From: UMGS1994 sp944386155
GTDB taxonomy: Bacteria; Bacillota; Clostridia; TANB77; CAG-508
NCBI GenBank assembly: GCA_963931085.1
Contig: OZ006973.1
Coordinates: forward strand, 1,736,001 to 1,800,000
Length of the DNA stretch: 64,000 nt
Direction of reading: 5' to 3'
A model generated the notes under the pieces. That model did no database searches. It saw only the letters and a program-made list of their open reading frames with translations, and was not told the origin of the DNA. A program made the translations under genes and the position numbers. This document shows, one piece after another, positions 17,897 to 27,800 of the stretch; the stretch's first letter is position 1; every line of letters begins with the position of its first letter.

Positions 17897-18898
17897 TTAA
17901 TATAACCAATTTTGTGGATTATATGCCACACCATTTACTCTTATTTCTAAATGTAAGTGTGGACCTGTTGAATTTCCAGTAGATCCAACTTTACCAATTA
18001 CTTCTCCTTGTGAAACTTCTTGTCCAACTTTAACACCTATACTATTACAGTGAGCATAATATGTTTGAACACCATTTCCGTGAGATACAACTATTAATTT
18101 TCCAAGTGAACCTTTCCATCCTGCATGTACTACTGTTCCTCCTGCAGCAGCTTTTATTGGAGTTCCTTTTCTTGCTGCTATATCAAGCCCTGTATGGATA
18201 CTACTTCTTACACTACTTCTTGAACCAAATCTTGAACTAATTGTTCCTGAAATAGGTCTTTTAAGACTTACACCTAAAGCTATTTTACTAAAAGAAATAT
18301 TTGCACCTGTACGAATATTTCCACCTGATGAATAATATTTAGTAGTAGATACTGGTTTCTTTTCTACTGGCTTTTTGTATAATTTACTAACTATTGTACT
18401 AGTCTTTGTTTCTTTTTGCTTTTCATCAGAACTATATTTTACAGAATAAGTAATCTTTTTAATATTTGTACTCTTCTTATCTTTTAGTTCTTTTATTACT
18501 TTCTCAGCTTCTTCATATGAAGAAACATAATATTTCTCTTCTTTATCTACTAAAACAGCATATTGTTTATAATATGGTGTTCCTTTAGCAATTACAGTAT
18601 CGAAAATTTCTTCTTCATTAGAATTGATATCTTTTTTAGAATATACCTCTTCATACTTTGGCATTGAATCTATCTCATAAAAAGCAACATCATTACCATC
18701 ACCGCTTTTTATATATAGATTTATTTTATCTTGCAAATCCTTTTTTTCATCTGTATATCCTATTAGCTCTCCATCTAAATAGACAGCATATGTAGGTTTA
18801 TATAAGAAATATAATATTGCACCAATTAAGCAAGCACCAAATACTAATAATAAAATTAATCTAATTGATTTTCTTAAGTGGATTAAAATAAATTTCAT
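17897..18898 (-). CDS. Membrane-anchored M23 (LytM-type) peptidase
   Basis: A 333-residue protein with one N-terminal helix (about 13-35), an external region of about 165 residues, and a C-terminal M23 domain with zinc motifs HTGLD (first His and Asp) and HLHLE, plus the usual GSTGNSTGPHLHLEIRVNG. It probably cuts or binds peptide cross-bridges in peptidoglycan from outside the membrane. The external region (DGELIGYTDEKKDLQ onwards) resembles the linker found in SpoIIQ-like and elongation-linked endopeptidases, but I cannot choose between them. ATG at 18898 follows AAGGAG by nine bases. Confidence 0.9.
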   Translation of the reverse strand: MKFILIHLRKSIRLILLLVFGACLIGAILYFLYKPTYAVYLDGELIGYTDEKKDLQDKINLYIKSGDGNDVAFYEIDSMPKYEEVYSKKDINSNEEEIFDTVIAKGTPYYKQYAVLVDKEEKYYVSSYEEAEKVIKELKDKKSTNIKKITYSVKYSSDEKQKETKTSTIVSKLYKKPVEKKPVSTTKYYSSGGNIRTGANISFSKIALGVSLKRPISGTISSRFGSRSSVRSSIHTGLDIAARKGTPIKAAAGGTVVHAGWKGSLGKLIVVSHGNGVQTYYAHCNSIGVKVGQEVSQGEVIGKVGSTGNSTGPHLHLEIRVNGVAYNPQNWLY

Positions 18899-19100
18899 TA
18901 ATCATTCTCCTTTTTACTCAAAATATTTTATACTATTTTAATGTTTAATACAAGTTTTAATTTCTCTTTTTAATTTAAAAATTATATACTTTTTTGTCGT
19001 TTTCTCCATTTTTCTTTTGTTTTTACGATAATTCTTTTTAATATTAGGGAATATTAAGATACGTTTATTTTTTAAATCTTATAATTTTAGGAATAAAAAA

Positions 19101-19130
19101 GAATAATATACTTTTTAAAAGACAATACTA
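19101..19130 (+). promoter_or_regulatory. Possible forespore-type promoter for the coat genes
   Basis: GAATAA at 19101 and AATACTA at 19124-19130, 17 bases apart, resemble sigma-F/G elements and sit 28 bases before the start. The match is partial in AT-rich DNA and rests partly on the coat-like products. Confidence 0.25.
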
Positions 19131-19157
19131 CTAATAAAAAAGAAAGGATTGATATAA

Positions 19158-19346
19158 ATGAGTAGTTTAAATCAAATTGAATTACAAAATTTAAGACATT
19201 TAATTGGATCTTTAGACACTAGTTATCATAAATTAACTAACTACGCAAATTCATGTTTTGATCCACAAATAAAGCAATTATTTACAAAATCTGCACAAGA
19301 TACTTTAAACACAAAGCAAAAATTAATGTCATTTTTATCAAATTAG
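19158..19346 (+). CDS. Small CotF-like spore coat protein (62 aa)
   Basis: A short helical protein (SLNQIELQNLRHLIGSLDTS) with the look of the ferritin-like CotF N-terminal half: Leu/Ile-rich helices, an internal cysteine (NSCFDPQIKQLF) and a second helix with Gln and Lys. The SD GAAAGGA precedes it. It lies nine bases before a clear CotF-like gene, so the two act together, most likely in the spore coat. The small size is normal for the split coat proteins of Clostridia. Confidence 0.7.
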   Translation: MSSLNQIELQNLRHLIGSLDTSYHKLTNYANSCFDPQIKQLFTKSAQDTLNTKQKLMSFLSN

Positions 19347-19355
19347 GAGGGAATT

Positions 19356-19601
19356 ATGGAAGAAAAGTATATGGTTAATGATATATTATCTGATACGAAA
19401 GAATCTCTTAAAACTTATGAAAGTGTTATTACCGAAGCTGGAAATACTACCTTAAGACAAACTCTTCAAGAAATAAGAAACTCTGCTGAAACATTCCAAT
19501 ATGATTTGTATAGAATAGCTGAACTAAAAGGCTATTATTCACCAGCTATGCCAGCTACTACAAATGAAATAAATAATGTAAAATCTGAGTTTCAGGAATA
19601 G
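19356..19601 (+). CDS. CotF-family spore coat protein (81 aa)
   Basis: The pattern VNDILSDTKESLKTYESVI, then LRQTLQEIRN and FQYDLYRIAELKGYYSPAMP is that of the Coat_F family: two helices with a conserved ...QYDLY...KGYY.PA end. AGGAGG lies seven bases before ATG. It is the second gene of the coat pair and is followed by a terminator. It is expected to be made in the mother cell or forespore late in sporulation; the sequence itself does not show which. Confidence 0.85.
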   Translation: MEEKYMVNDILSDTKESLKTYESVITEAGNTTLRQTLQEIRNSAETFQYDLYRIAELKGYYSPAMPATTNEINNVKSEFQE

Positions 19602-19614
19602 GCAAATTTTTTTT

Positions 19615-19649
19615 AAGTCAAGTATTTTTTAGTACTTGGCTTTCTTTTT
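19615..19649 (+). terminator. Terminator after the coat genes
   Basis: AAGTCAAGTA pairs with TACTTGGCTT (one G-T pair) and is followed by TCTTTTTA. Confidence 0.75.
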
Positions 19650-19706
19650 ATTATTATTGATTTTTATTAATTCTTCTTGTATACTCAATTCAAGGAGGAT
19701 TTACTT

Positions 19707-20516
19707 TTGAATAATTTTTTAGCAAACAAAAATAATTTAGATATAATATTAATAGTCTCTCTTATATCAGTATTTCTAATCGTATTTATTTTATTTGCTA
19801 TATATAGTGTTTTTAAAAGTGAGAGTAAAACATCAGAAGTTTCAGTTACAATACAAAATCAAGTATCTAACTTATCTTATGATGAAAACACATATATATC
19901 ACATAATGCTGATGATGAAAATGATGTAGAAGTTGTATATATAGAAACAATTCCTGAAAATGAAACTATCTATAATGATGAATCTATTGAGGACTTAAAA
20001 AATGTAACAGGAACATCACCATATTATATTAGAGTAAATTATAAAGCAAATGTTGTAACAGTCTACAAGAAAGATAATGATGGCTTTTATACAGTGCCTT
20101 TTAAAGCAATGATCTGTTCTTGTGGTACAGCAACACCTAAAAGTGGTACATATGAAACTAGCTCAAAATATAGATGGCTTTCTTTAGTTGGAAATGTTAA
20201 TGGTCAGTATTCAACAAGAATTGTAAATCGTATATTATTTCATTCTGTGCCATATCTCAAAAAGACAAATGATTCACTTGAATATTGGGAATATGATAAA
20301 CTTGGAACATCAGCATCTGCCGGATGTATTAGACTTACTGTAGAAGATGCTAAATGGATATATGATAATTGTGATTCTGGTACTAAAGTAGAATTTTATT
20401 CTAGTGATAATCCTGGACCACTTGGTAAACCAGAAGCAAAAAAAATATCTTCAAATGAAGAATGTAGAAATTGGGATCCAACTGATCCTCATAAAGAAAA
20501 CCCTTGGAATAAATAG
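19707..20516 (+). CDS. L,D-transpeptidase (YkuD domain)
   Basis: A 269-residue protein with an N-terminal membrane helix (about 10-32), an acidic linker, and a YkuD domain bearing the catalytic pattern LFHSVPY and SASAGCIRL (His and Cys in order). It forms 3-3 cross-links or attaches proteins to peptidoglycan outside the membrane. The start is TTG at 19707, eight bases after AAGGAGG; another in-frame TTG at 19677 lies before the SD and is less likely. The end (PTDPHKENPWNK) is polar. It may act in spore cortex or vegetative wall; context does not decide. Confidence 0.9.
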   Translation: MNNFLANKNNLDIILIVSLISVFLIVFILFAIYSVFKSESKTSEVSVTIQNQVSNLSYDENTYISHNADDENDVEVVYIETIPENETIYNDESIEDLKNVTGTSPYYIRVNYKANVVTVYKKDNDGFYTVPFKAMICSCGTATPKSGTYETSSKYRWLSLVGNVNGQYSTRIVNRILFHSVPYLKKTNDSLEYWEYDKLGTSASAGCIRLTVEDAKWIYDNCDSGTKVEFYSSDNPGPLGKPEAKKISSNEECRNWDPTDPHKENPWNK

Positions 20517-20568
20517 AATAGTTTAAAGTTTTTCTATTTTATGATAAATTATTAAGTATGATAGACTA

Positions 20569-20607
20569 TTTGTGAGAACTCCTTTCAATCTTATTAAGTC
20601 TCACAAA
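20569..20607 (+). terminator. Inverted repeat downstream of the L,D-transpeptidase gene
   Basis: TTTGTGAGA and TCTCACAAA are separated by 21 bases. It could form a weak terminator followed by an A run, less convincing than the hairpin at 20626. Confidence 0.3.
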
Positions 20608-20625
20608 AAATATGTATTCTTTTAT

Positions 20626-20660
20626 AAAAGGAATTGTATAAAATATATACAATTCCTTTT
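20626..20660. terminator. Bidirectional terminator
   Basis: A 15-bp perfect inverted repeat with a five-base loop (AAAAGGAATTGTATA and its complement). It lies between the convergent L,D-transpeptidase and pcrA genes. Confidence 0.85.
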
Positions 20661-20680
20661 ATTATTCTTTAAATATCTAT

Positions 20681-22987
20681 TTAATCTATTATCTCAAGTC
20701 CTGCATATTTTGCCATTAATCTTTTATGCCCAGCTTTTTCAAAAGTAATATCAACTTTTAAATCATCGCCTTCTGCTTCAACATAATTAATATTACCTTC
20801 ACCAAATTTTTTATGATATACCCTTTTTCCTGCTTTATAAATTGAAAGATCAATATCAGATGTTTTCTTTTTATTTAAGTTATTTAAAAAGCTTTCAGCA
20901 CTTCTAAAGGCAAACTCTGGCTTTTTAACATAACCTTCTGTATCATTTACTTTATATGAATTTACTGTTGATTCAGATTTATTATATCCTCCTCCATATT
21001 TCCATTCAAATCTATAATCTTCATAAGATTTTTCTCTTCTATCTGCTAAAGCTTCTTCATATCCATCTAATAATTCTTCAGGAATCTCTTTTACAAATCT
21101 AGATACTTGGTTACAACTTGTTGAACCAAATATTGTTCTTTGTCTTGCACATGTTAAAAATAAATGTTGTTTTGCTCTTGTAATACCTACATAGCACAAA
21201 CGTCTTTCTTCTTCTAATTCTTTTTGTTCTCCAATAGATTTATATCCTGGAAAAATTCCCTCTTCCATTCCAACTAAAAATACGACTGGAAACTCTAATC
21301 CTTTTGCACTATGAAGAGTCATTAATGTTACTGAATCTTCAGTTTCATCTGTGTTATCTATATCACTAGATAAAGTAATTCCTTCTAGAAAATCTGCTAA
21401 TGTATTATCAGCAAGTTCTTCTTCAAACTCTATCGCTACTGTTAAAAACTCATCTAAGTTTTCAAGTCTATTTTCAGCTTCAGTTGTATCCTCAAGTTCT
21501 AATGCTTTTGAATATCCTGTAATTCTTAAAGTCTCTTTAATAAGCTCTGATATTATTAAAGTATCTTTTTTACTACGTAATTCCTCAATTTGATTAATAA
21601 AATCTCTTGAATTTACATATACTCTATTTAAACCAAAAGCATCTGCTCTTTTTATTACTTCATACATTGAAATATCGTTTTGATTTGCAACTGCTTCTAT
21701 ATTATCTAAACTTGTTTTCCCAATTCCTCTTTTAGGCTCATTTATGATTCTTTGCAAACTTAAGTTGTCTGCTGTATTTTCTATTAATCTTAAATAAGCA
21801 ATAATATCTTTTATTTCTTTTCTTTCATAGAATTTTAAACCACCTACGATTTTATATGGTATATCTTCTCTTCTTAAAATATCCTCTATACTACGAGACT
21901 GGCTATTCATTCTATATAATACTGTAAAGTCATTATAGTCTAAATATTCTTCTCTTTTTAGTCTTCTTATTTGCTCTACTATAAAGTTTGCTTCATCATA
22001 TTCTGTATCTCCTCTAAATACATAAGGAAGATCTCCTTTATTATTTTGTGTCCATAAGTTTTTCTCATATTTACTTTCATTATTTTTTATAACTGCATTT
22101 GCAGCATCTAATATATTTTGAGTACATCTATAATTTTGCTCAAGTTTTATTATCTTAGTTCCTGGGAAATCTCTTTCAAAATTCAAAATATTAGTAATAT
22201 CTGCCCCTCTAAATGAATAAATACCTTGGTTATTATCACCTACAGCAGTAATATTTCCGAATCTTGCAGCAAGCATAGATACTAAAGTAAATTGAGCTTT
22301 GTTAGTATCTTGATACTCATCTACTAATACATATTCAAATTTATTTGAATAATATTCTAATACATCTGGATTTTCACTTAAAATCTTTATTGTATAATTT
22401 ATAATGTCATCAAAATCTACTGCATTATTATCTTTAAGCTTTTTTTGATACATCTTATATACTTCTGCTATAGTTTCTTTTCTATATTCACCATTTGCTC
22501 TTAAAGCATAGTCTGCTGGCTCAAGCATTTCATTTTTAGCATTGCTAATTTCACTTAAAACTGATCTATCTGTAAATATCTTATCATCTAATTCTAATTG
22601 CTTTATACATTGTTTTACTATTGTTCTTTGATCTGATGTATCAAAAATAACAAATGATGAAGTAAATCCTATCCTATCTATATATCTTCTAAGAATTCTT
22701 ACACAAATAGAGTGGAATGTTCCAATCCACATATCTTTTGCAACTTCTCCTACTAATTTTTCAACTCTTTCTTTCATTTCATTTGCAGCTTTGTTAGTAA
22801 AAGTTATAGCTAAAATATTCCATGGTTTTACACCTACATTATGCATTAAATAAGCTATTTTATGGGTTAATACCTTTGTCTTACCACTTCCAGCTCCAGC
22901 AATTACAAGACAAGGTCCTTCTACCGCTAAAACAGCCTCTTTTTGCTCATCATTTAATCCTTCTAATATATCTAGTTCTTCTGACAT
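20681..22987 (-). CDS. pcrA: ATP-dependent DNA helicase PcrA/UvrD
   Basis: A 768-residue superfamily 1A helicase. Walker A AGAGSGKTK is at residues about 30-38; LVDEYQDTN is motif II; motif III is NNQGIYSFRGAD; VTLMTLHSAKGLEF is motif V and GITRAKQHLFL motif VI. It unwinds DNA 3' to 5' in nucleotide-excision and mismatch repair and in replication restart. ATG at 22987 follows AAAGGAG. The last 100 residues have the usual Lys-rich tail that ends in a Tudor-like fold (RVYHKKFGEGNI). Confidence 0.96.
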   Translation of the reverse strand: MSEELDILEGLNDEQKEAVLAVEGPCLVIAGAGSGKTKVLTHKIAYLMHNVGVKPWNILAITFTNKAANEMKERVEKLVGEVAKDMWIGTFHSICVRILRRYIDRIGFTSSFVIFDTSDQRTIVKQCIKQLELDDKIFTDRSVLSEISNAKNEMLEPADYALRANGEYRKETIAEVYKMYQKKLKDNNAVDFDDIINYTIKILSENPDVLEYYSNKFEYVLVDEYQDTNKAQFTLVSMLAARFGNITAVGDNNQGIYSFRGADITNILNFERDFPGTKIIKLEQNYRCTQNILDAANAVIKNNESKYEKNLWTQNNKGDLPYVFRGDTEYDEANFIVEQIRRLKREEYLDYNDFTVLYRMNSQSRSIEDILRREDIPYKIVGGLKFYERKEIKDIIAYLRLIENTADNLSLQRIINEPKRGIGKTSLDNIEAVANQNDISMYEVIKRADAFGLNRVYVNSRDFINQIEELRSKKDTLIISELIKETLRITGYSKALELEDTTEAENRLENLDEFLTVAIEFEEELADNTLADFLEGITLSSDIDNTDETEDSVTLMTLHSAKGLEFPVVFLVGMEEGIFPGYKSIGEQKELEEERRLCYVGITRAKQHLFLTCARQRTIFGSTSCNQVSRFVKEIPEELLDGYEEALADRREKSYEDYRFEWKYGGGYNKSESTVNSYKVNDTEGYVKKPEFAFRSAESFLNNLNKKKTSDIDLSIYKAGKRVYHKKFGEGNINYVEAEGDDLKVDITFEKAGHKRLMAKYAGLEIID

Positions 22988-23019
22988 TTGTATCTCCTTT
23001 AATTAAAACTTATGTTTGT

Positions 23020-23048
23020 ATTATATTTTCTGATTAATTGTTTGTCAA
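23020..23048 (-). promoter_or_regulatory. Sigma-A promoter of pcrA
   Basis: TTGACA (23043-23048), a 17-bp spacer and TATAAT (23020-23025) on the minus strand: a consensus promoter 33 bases before the pcrA start. Confidence 0.82.
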
Positions 23049-23072
23049 TATAAAAAACATCTTAATTAATAA

Positions 23073-23104
23073 TAAAAAACACTTAAGAATTTAATTCTTA
23101 AGTG
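23073..23104 (-). terminator. Terminator overlapping the end of a decayed gene
   Basis: CACTTAAGAATT and its complement AATTCTTAAGTG meet with almost no loop, followed on the minus strand by GTTTTTTATT. It ends transcription of the zinc-transporter unit. Confidence 0.7.
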
Positions 23105-23279
23105 CAGTAATAGGTACAACATAAACTCCATCTGGTCTTTGATATGCTGCGTTTGTTAGCCCACATATTACACAAAGAACTGATGGTGCTTTTCTAAGAA
23201 TTTAATATTTTTTTATATATTATCTATCCATCATTTTTTAGGCTGCTCCATAATATTTTATGTTTTCATTCCGTGACAT
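23091..23279 (-). pseudogene. Remnant of a small gene after the ZIP transporter
   Basis: An ATG at 23279, just after the transporter's expected stop, opens MSRNENIKYYGAA then TAA. A second open stretch of 36 codons with no start (23091-23198) encodes LRKAPSVLCVICGLTNAAYQ and then RPDGVYVVPITALKN, stopping inside the terminator. The two pieces together look like the head and tail of one protein of roughly 60 residues with a CxxC (CVIC), broken by stops and a frame change. I do not recognise the family. Both pieces being fragments of one gene is inference. Confidence 0.5.
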
Positions 23280-23280
23280 T

Positions 23281-24019
23281 TTAAATTTTCATTGCAATAA
23301 TACCAAGAATAAATCCTAAAATGTTACCAATAACAGAAAACCTACCTTTATAGATTTTCTTAGACTCTGGAAGAAGTTCACCGTGATACTATATAAAGCA
23401 TTGCACCTGCAGCAAATGCTAAAGATATGCTTATACTAGTTTCAGATATTTTTCCTATCACAGCACCAACTAGAGCACCTATTCCTGTTGTAATTCCAGA
23501 TAACATAGTATAGAAAATCGCTTTTGATTTTTCCATTCCTCCTTGTTTTAGTGGAAGAGCTATAGAAACTCCTTCAGGAATATCATGTATACATATTGCA
23601 AGCGTCAAAGCATATCCAAGTCTCAAAGAACTATCAAACCCACTTCCAATCGCTAAACCTTCTGGAAAATTATGAATTGCAAGACCAAGTGCAATTATTA
23701 TTCCCGTTTTTAAGAGATTCTTTGTCTTACCTAAGTTAGTATATCTATATTTAGAATTAATTCTGTTATCGCACAATATCATCACAATTACGCCTAATAT
23801 TATTCCTAGTATCGTATAACTTATACTTGACAAAGATAATGATTCTGGTATTAATTCAAAGCAAATTACAGAAAGCATAAGTCCAGCTGTAAATTCTAGC
23901 ATAAAACTTAAATATTTATTATTACTAATTTGTATGAAAGACCCAATTACTCCTCCTATTGTGGTCCCTATCATTCCAAAAAACAAACCTAAAAAGCTTA
24001 TATTAATAATACTAGCCAA
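23281..24019 (-). pseudogene. ZIP-family metal transporter, frameshifted near its end
   Basis: A ZIP-type zinc or iron permease. Start TTG at 24019 after GAGGTG. Motifs include the TM4 and TM5 metal sites AIHNFPEGLAIGSGF and ICIHDIPEGVSIALPL (His/Glu ligands). In one frame the protein stops at 23378 with LYIVSR. In the next frame the sequence resumes as SGELLPESKKIYKG and continues GNILGFILGIIAMK to TAA at 23281, which is the normal family ending. One extra base (near 23383, in GTATCACGGTGAA) explains it. Loss of the last helix would probably inactivate the protein, unless this is an assembly error. Confidence 0.85.
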
Positions 24020-24168
24020 ATTAATACACCTCAATAAAATATATTCACTAAAGCATATTTTATTAAAGAAAAAAATAAAACTATTATTCAATACGCAATA
24101 ATAGCTTTATTTATATTAATCATTATTATTTTTACTTTTAATTTCACTTTTTATGATTTAGATTTTAG

Positions 24169-24402
24169 TTATTGAACATATTTTTTAAAAAGATATAAAT
24201 TATGACGCAAAAACTCTTCAAACTCTTTGATTCTCTTTTCTTCATATCCTTCTACATTTGTCCAACTATAGTCTGGTAACTTGCAATTTGCTGTATCTAA
24301 ATTATTCTCACGCTGTCTTTCAAAATAAACACTTATTTTTTTATCATTATCTTTTTTAATAGTAACAGTTGTTTCGTCAGAAAATTTTATATATGGATAC
24401 AT
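24169..24402 (-). CDS. Hypothetical protein (77 aa)
   Basis: A small acidic protein that begins MYPYIKFSDETTVTIKK and has a charged middle (VYFERQRENN), a cysteine (ANCKLPDYSW) and a helical end with Phe/Leu (FEEFLRHNLYLFKKY). It has no membrane segment. GAGGTG eight bases upstream supports ATG at 24402 over the TTG two codons earlier. It stands alone, and I cannot name the family. The shape resembles short proteins found with mobile or toxin-like genes, but there is no partner here. Confidence 0.65.
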   Translation of the reverse strand: MYPYIKFSDETTVTIKKDNDKKISVYFERQRENNLDTANCKLPDYSWTNVEGYEEKRIKEFEEFLRHNLYLFKKYVQ

Positions 24403-24871
24403 AATCAAATCACCTCGGATTCTTTATTATTTTTTACAACTATAATTATATACTATTTTTGCTAATTTGTCCACATAATAGCAATTTTCATAAAAATATA
24501 TTAGTTTTTATTAGTATTATCACTTTTATATTTTTTTATTTACTTTTTTAATTTACTTTTTTACTTTTTTCTTTTTTCATAAAAGTATCTTGTATCTAGC
24601 ATTCTATCGATTTTACTTTTTTAAATAAAATGTATAATTATATTTTTTAAAAAAACTCTATATAAAACTATAAGTTTTTAAATGCAAATCATTTTAAATA
24701 AAGTTGACACTTTTGATAAGTTTATCCACAATTTATAGGAACATTGTTTATTTTTAATATCTCTTTATAACTTAAACAAATAAAAACAGAGAAACACTTA
24801 AATAATTTCTCTGTTTTTATTGTATGCCTAAGTAATTTTTAATTTTAAATATTTCAATTTAAAATATTATT
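24403..24871. other. Gene-free AT-rich gap with one DnaA-box-like site
   Basis: No coding frame is supported. It holds the giant gene's terminator (24782-24818) and a single TTATCCACA at 24722-24730, which equals a DnaA box. One isolated box does not make an origin. A TTGACA at 24704 faces the same way but lacks a good -10. Confidence 0.4.
24782..24818 (-). terminator. Terminator of the giant surface-protein gene
   Basis: AAAAACAGAGAAA and its perfect complement (13 bp) enclose 11 bases, 54 bases after the stop codon. Confidence 0.8.
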
Positions 24872-27800
24872 TTACTTTTCTTTTTTATCTTCTGTAACTT
24901 CTACTTTTGCAAAAGTAAGTCTTCTGCTCATATAGATAATTGCTAATATGTATATTAAAGCTATTAGTACTATTCCTGATACCTTTTCTACACCTGTTGA
25001 GATTGTTATCATTACTTCTGCTTCATCTGCGTTGTTTTGTAGGTTTTCTTCTTCAAATCCTGATGGTGTTGAAACTTCTTCTATTTTTGCTATGTTTGTT
25101 TGCATTCCAAAATGTCCGTCTCCTTTTTTCCATTCCATTACTACTTTATATGTCTTGCTTTCTCCTACTCCTATCTCTTCTGTCTCATATCTTGCTTCAT
25201 TTCCTGTTATTTCCCATCCTGGATTATCTGCTTTTTTCATACTTAAGTATTCTGGTATCTTCTCTAAGATTGTTACCTTTCCTGCTATCTCTCCTTCATT
25301 TCTTACTTCTATTTCATATTCTACTCTTATTTCTGTACTATTTATGCTCTTTCTATATACTTCTGCTTTTCCAAGTTCCTCATTTGTTATTCTTTGTTTC
25401 TTTCCGTCTATCTCTATTCTTCCTATCTTCTTGTCTATACTAAAGTCTACTGTCTTTCTCTTATAATAATATGTTACATAGATTGTATCTTTCATCTCTC
25501 CTGCTGCATTTTCTGGTAACTTTGATATCTTGTAGTACTCTATCTCTTTTGCTCCTGTTACATATTCGTCTCCTTCATGTCCTTCTATAACTGTCTCTTC
25601 AGAAAGTTCTTTTTCTGTCTCTTCTTCTAAGTATCTTACTATTACTGTTGCTGGTTTTAAGTAATAATATGTGATTATTATTTCTTCATCTGGGTTCATT
25701 ACTCCTTCTGTTTCTCCTACTACCTCTATGAAATCGTATCCTTCAAATTCTTTTTGTTCTGTCTTATATTCATCATTTTCATGTCCTGAGATTATTACAT
25801 CTTCTGTTAATTTCTCTTCTGTTAACTTATCTATATACTCTACTCTTACATTTGCCTTCTTTATGTAATAATAATCTACTTCTATTACTTCTCTTGTCAT
25901 TGTGCCTTCACTATTTTCTGGATACTTCTCTTCTACTAAATCATATCCTGTAAATTCTTTTTCTTCTGTCTTATATTTATCTCCTTCGTATCCTTTATAC
26001 TCTTCTTCTGCTAGCACTTCTCCTGTTATTTCATCTATATGTTTTTCTATTACTCCTGCTGAGATGTATTTATAATAATATGTTACTACTATTTCTGTTT
26101 CATATGTTCCGTCTTCATTTACTGTTATTTTCATCTCTCCTGTTGCATTTTCTGGTATTTCTACTAAGTCATATCCTTCAAATTCTTTTTCTTCTGTCGT
26201 ATATGGGTCGTTTTCATGTCCGTTTATTATTACATCTTCTGTTAATTTTTCTCCTGAAATCTTATCAATGTACTCTACTCTTACTGATGCTCTCTTTATG
26301 TAATAATATTTTACTTCTATTACATCTCTTGTCATTGTTCCTTTACTATTTGCTGGATATTTCTCTTCTACTAGATCATATATTGGGAATTCTTTTTCTG
26401 AAGTACTATATGGGTCTCCTTCTGTCCCTTCATATACTTTCTCATCTAATACTTCTCCTGTTATATCATCTATATGTTTTTCTATTACTCCTCCTGATAC
26501 ATATGAATACCAATAAATAACAACAACTTCTTCTCTTTGCATTACTATTGTTTTCTCTTCTGGCTCTTCTACTAATACATATCCTTCAAAATCTTTTGGT
26601 GATGTTTCATATATATCACCTACTAATCCATCTTTTTCTTCAGCGCCAAGTAGTTCATTATTATTTCTATCTCTATGTTCTACTCTAGCTTTAGTATTAT
26701 ATAGATAGTAGTATACTACTTCTATTCTGTCTCTTTCCATCTTGCCTTCTGTATTTCCACTGTCTTCTACAAATGTATATCCTTCTATTTCTTTCTTCTC
26801 TGTCTCATATTGTTTTCCTTCATATCCTTTTATTATCTCATCTTCTGCTATTTCTTCTCCTGATGCTTTATCTACATATCTTACATGTACATCTGTATTC
26901 TTTGCATAATAATATATCTTTTCTTGTTTTTCTTCTGTATATATTCCTGTCTTTACTGCTGGTTCTTCGACAATAGTATATCCTTCTATTTCTTTCTTAT
27001 CTCCTGATACATCATATGCTGTTCCTACTCTTCCTGTCTTTTCTACTCTCTCTGCTATTTCTTCTCCTGACGCTTTATCTACATATTTTACTACTAAATC
27101 TCCTTTTACGTTTATATCTGTTTCGTGGTCGTCTTCATCTTCTACTGTCTTATTATGTACTGGTAAATACATTACTCCTTTAAGATTGTTTATCATTGAT
27201 TCTTTGTATACATCTATATTCTCATATAATACTTCAATGTTCTTTTCTACTCTTATTGTCTCTGGGATATTTTCTCCTGTCTTTAATGTATCTACTTCTC
27301 CTATATTTTCATACCACTTAATTGTATTAGTATCTTCATCATATGTTCCTCCATCTAAGTTAGATTCATCTACGTCTATCTTATATGGAAGTGTATCTTC
27401 TAAGTATACTACTACTTCTCCTCTATATGTGTCTATTACTCCTTCATATACTAAGTTATATGATACTTTATCTGTTCTTTCTTCTATACTTAATGTTCCA
27501 TCTTTTGTTACTTCATTTTGTATAATGTTTACTGGTTTTATTCTGTAATAGTATATTACTTCTATTGTCTTTTCTGTTAATTTTCCTTCTTCTATTCCTA
27601 CAACTCTTACATAATCATATCCTACTATGTCTTTCTTACCTGTCTTATAAGCGCTTCCTACTGTTCCATTTATTTCTTCTTGCTCTGCTAATACTCTTTC
27701 TGTTCCTTCTTCTAAGTATTTTACTATTACTTTTCCTGGGATCTCTACTGGAGTCGTTATTTCATCTTCTACTGTTTCTTCTTTTTCTGGTGTTTCTAAT

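Noticed and set aside
24704..24740. Possible replication origin (DnaA box, TTGACA)
   Set aside because: Only one box and no dnaA, dnaN or rpmH nearby.
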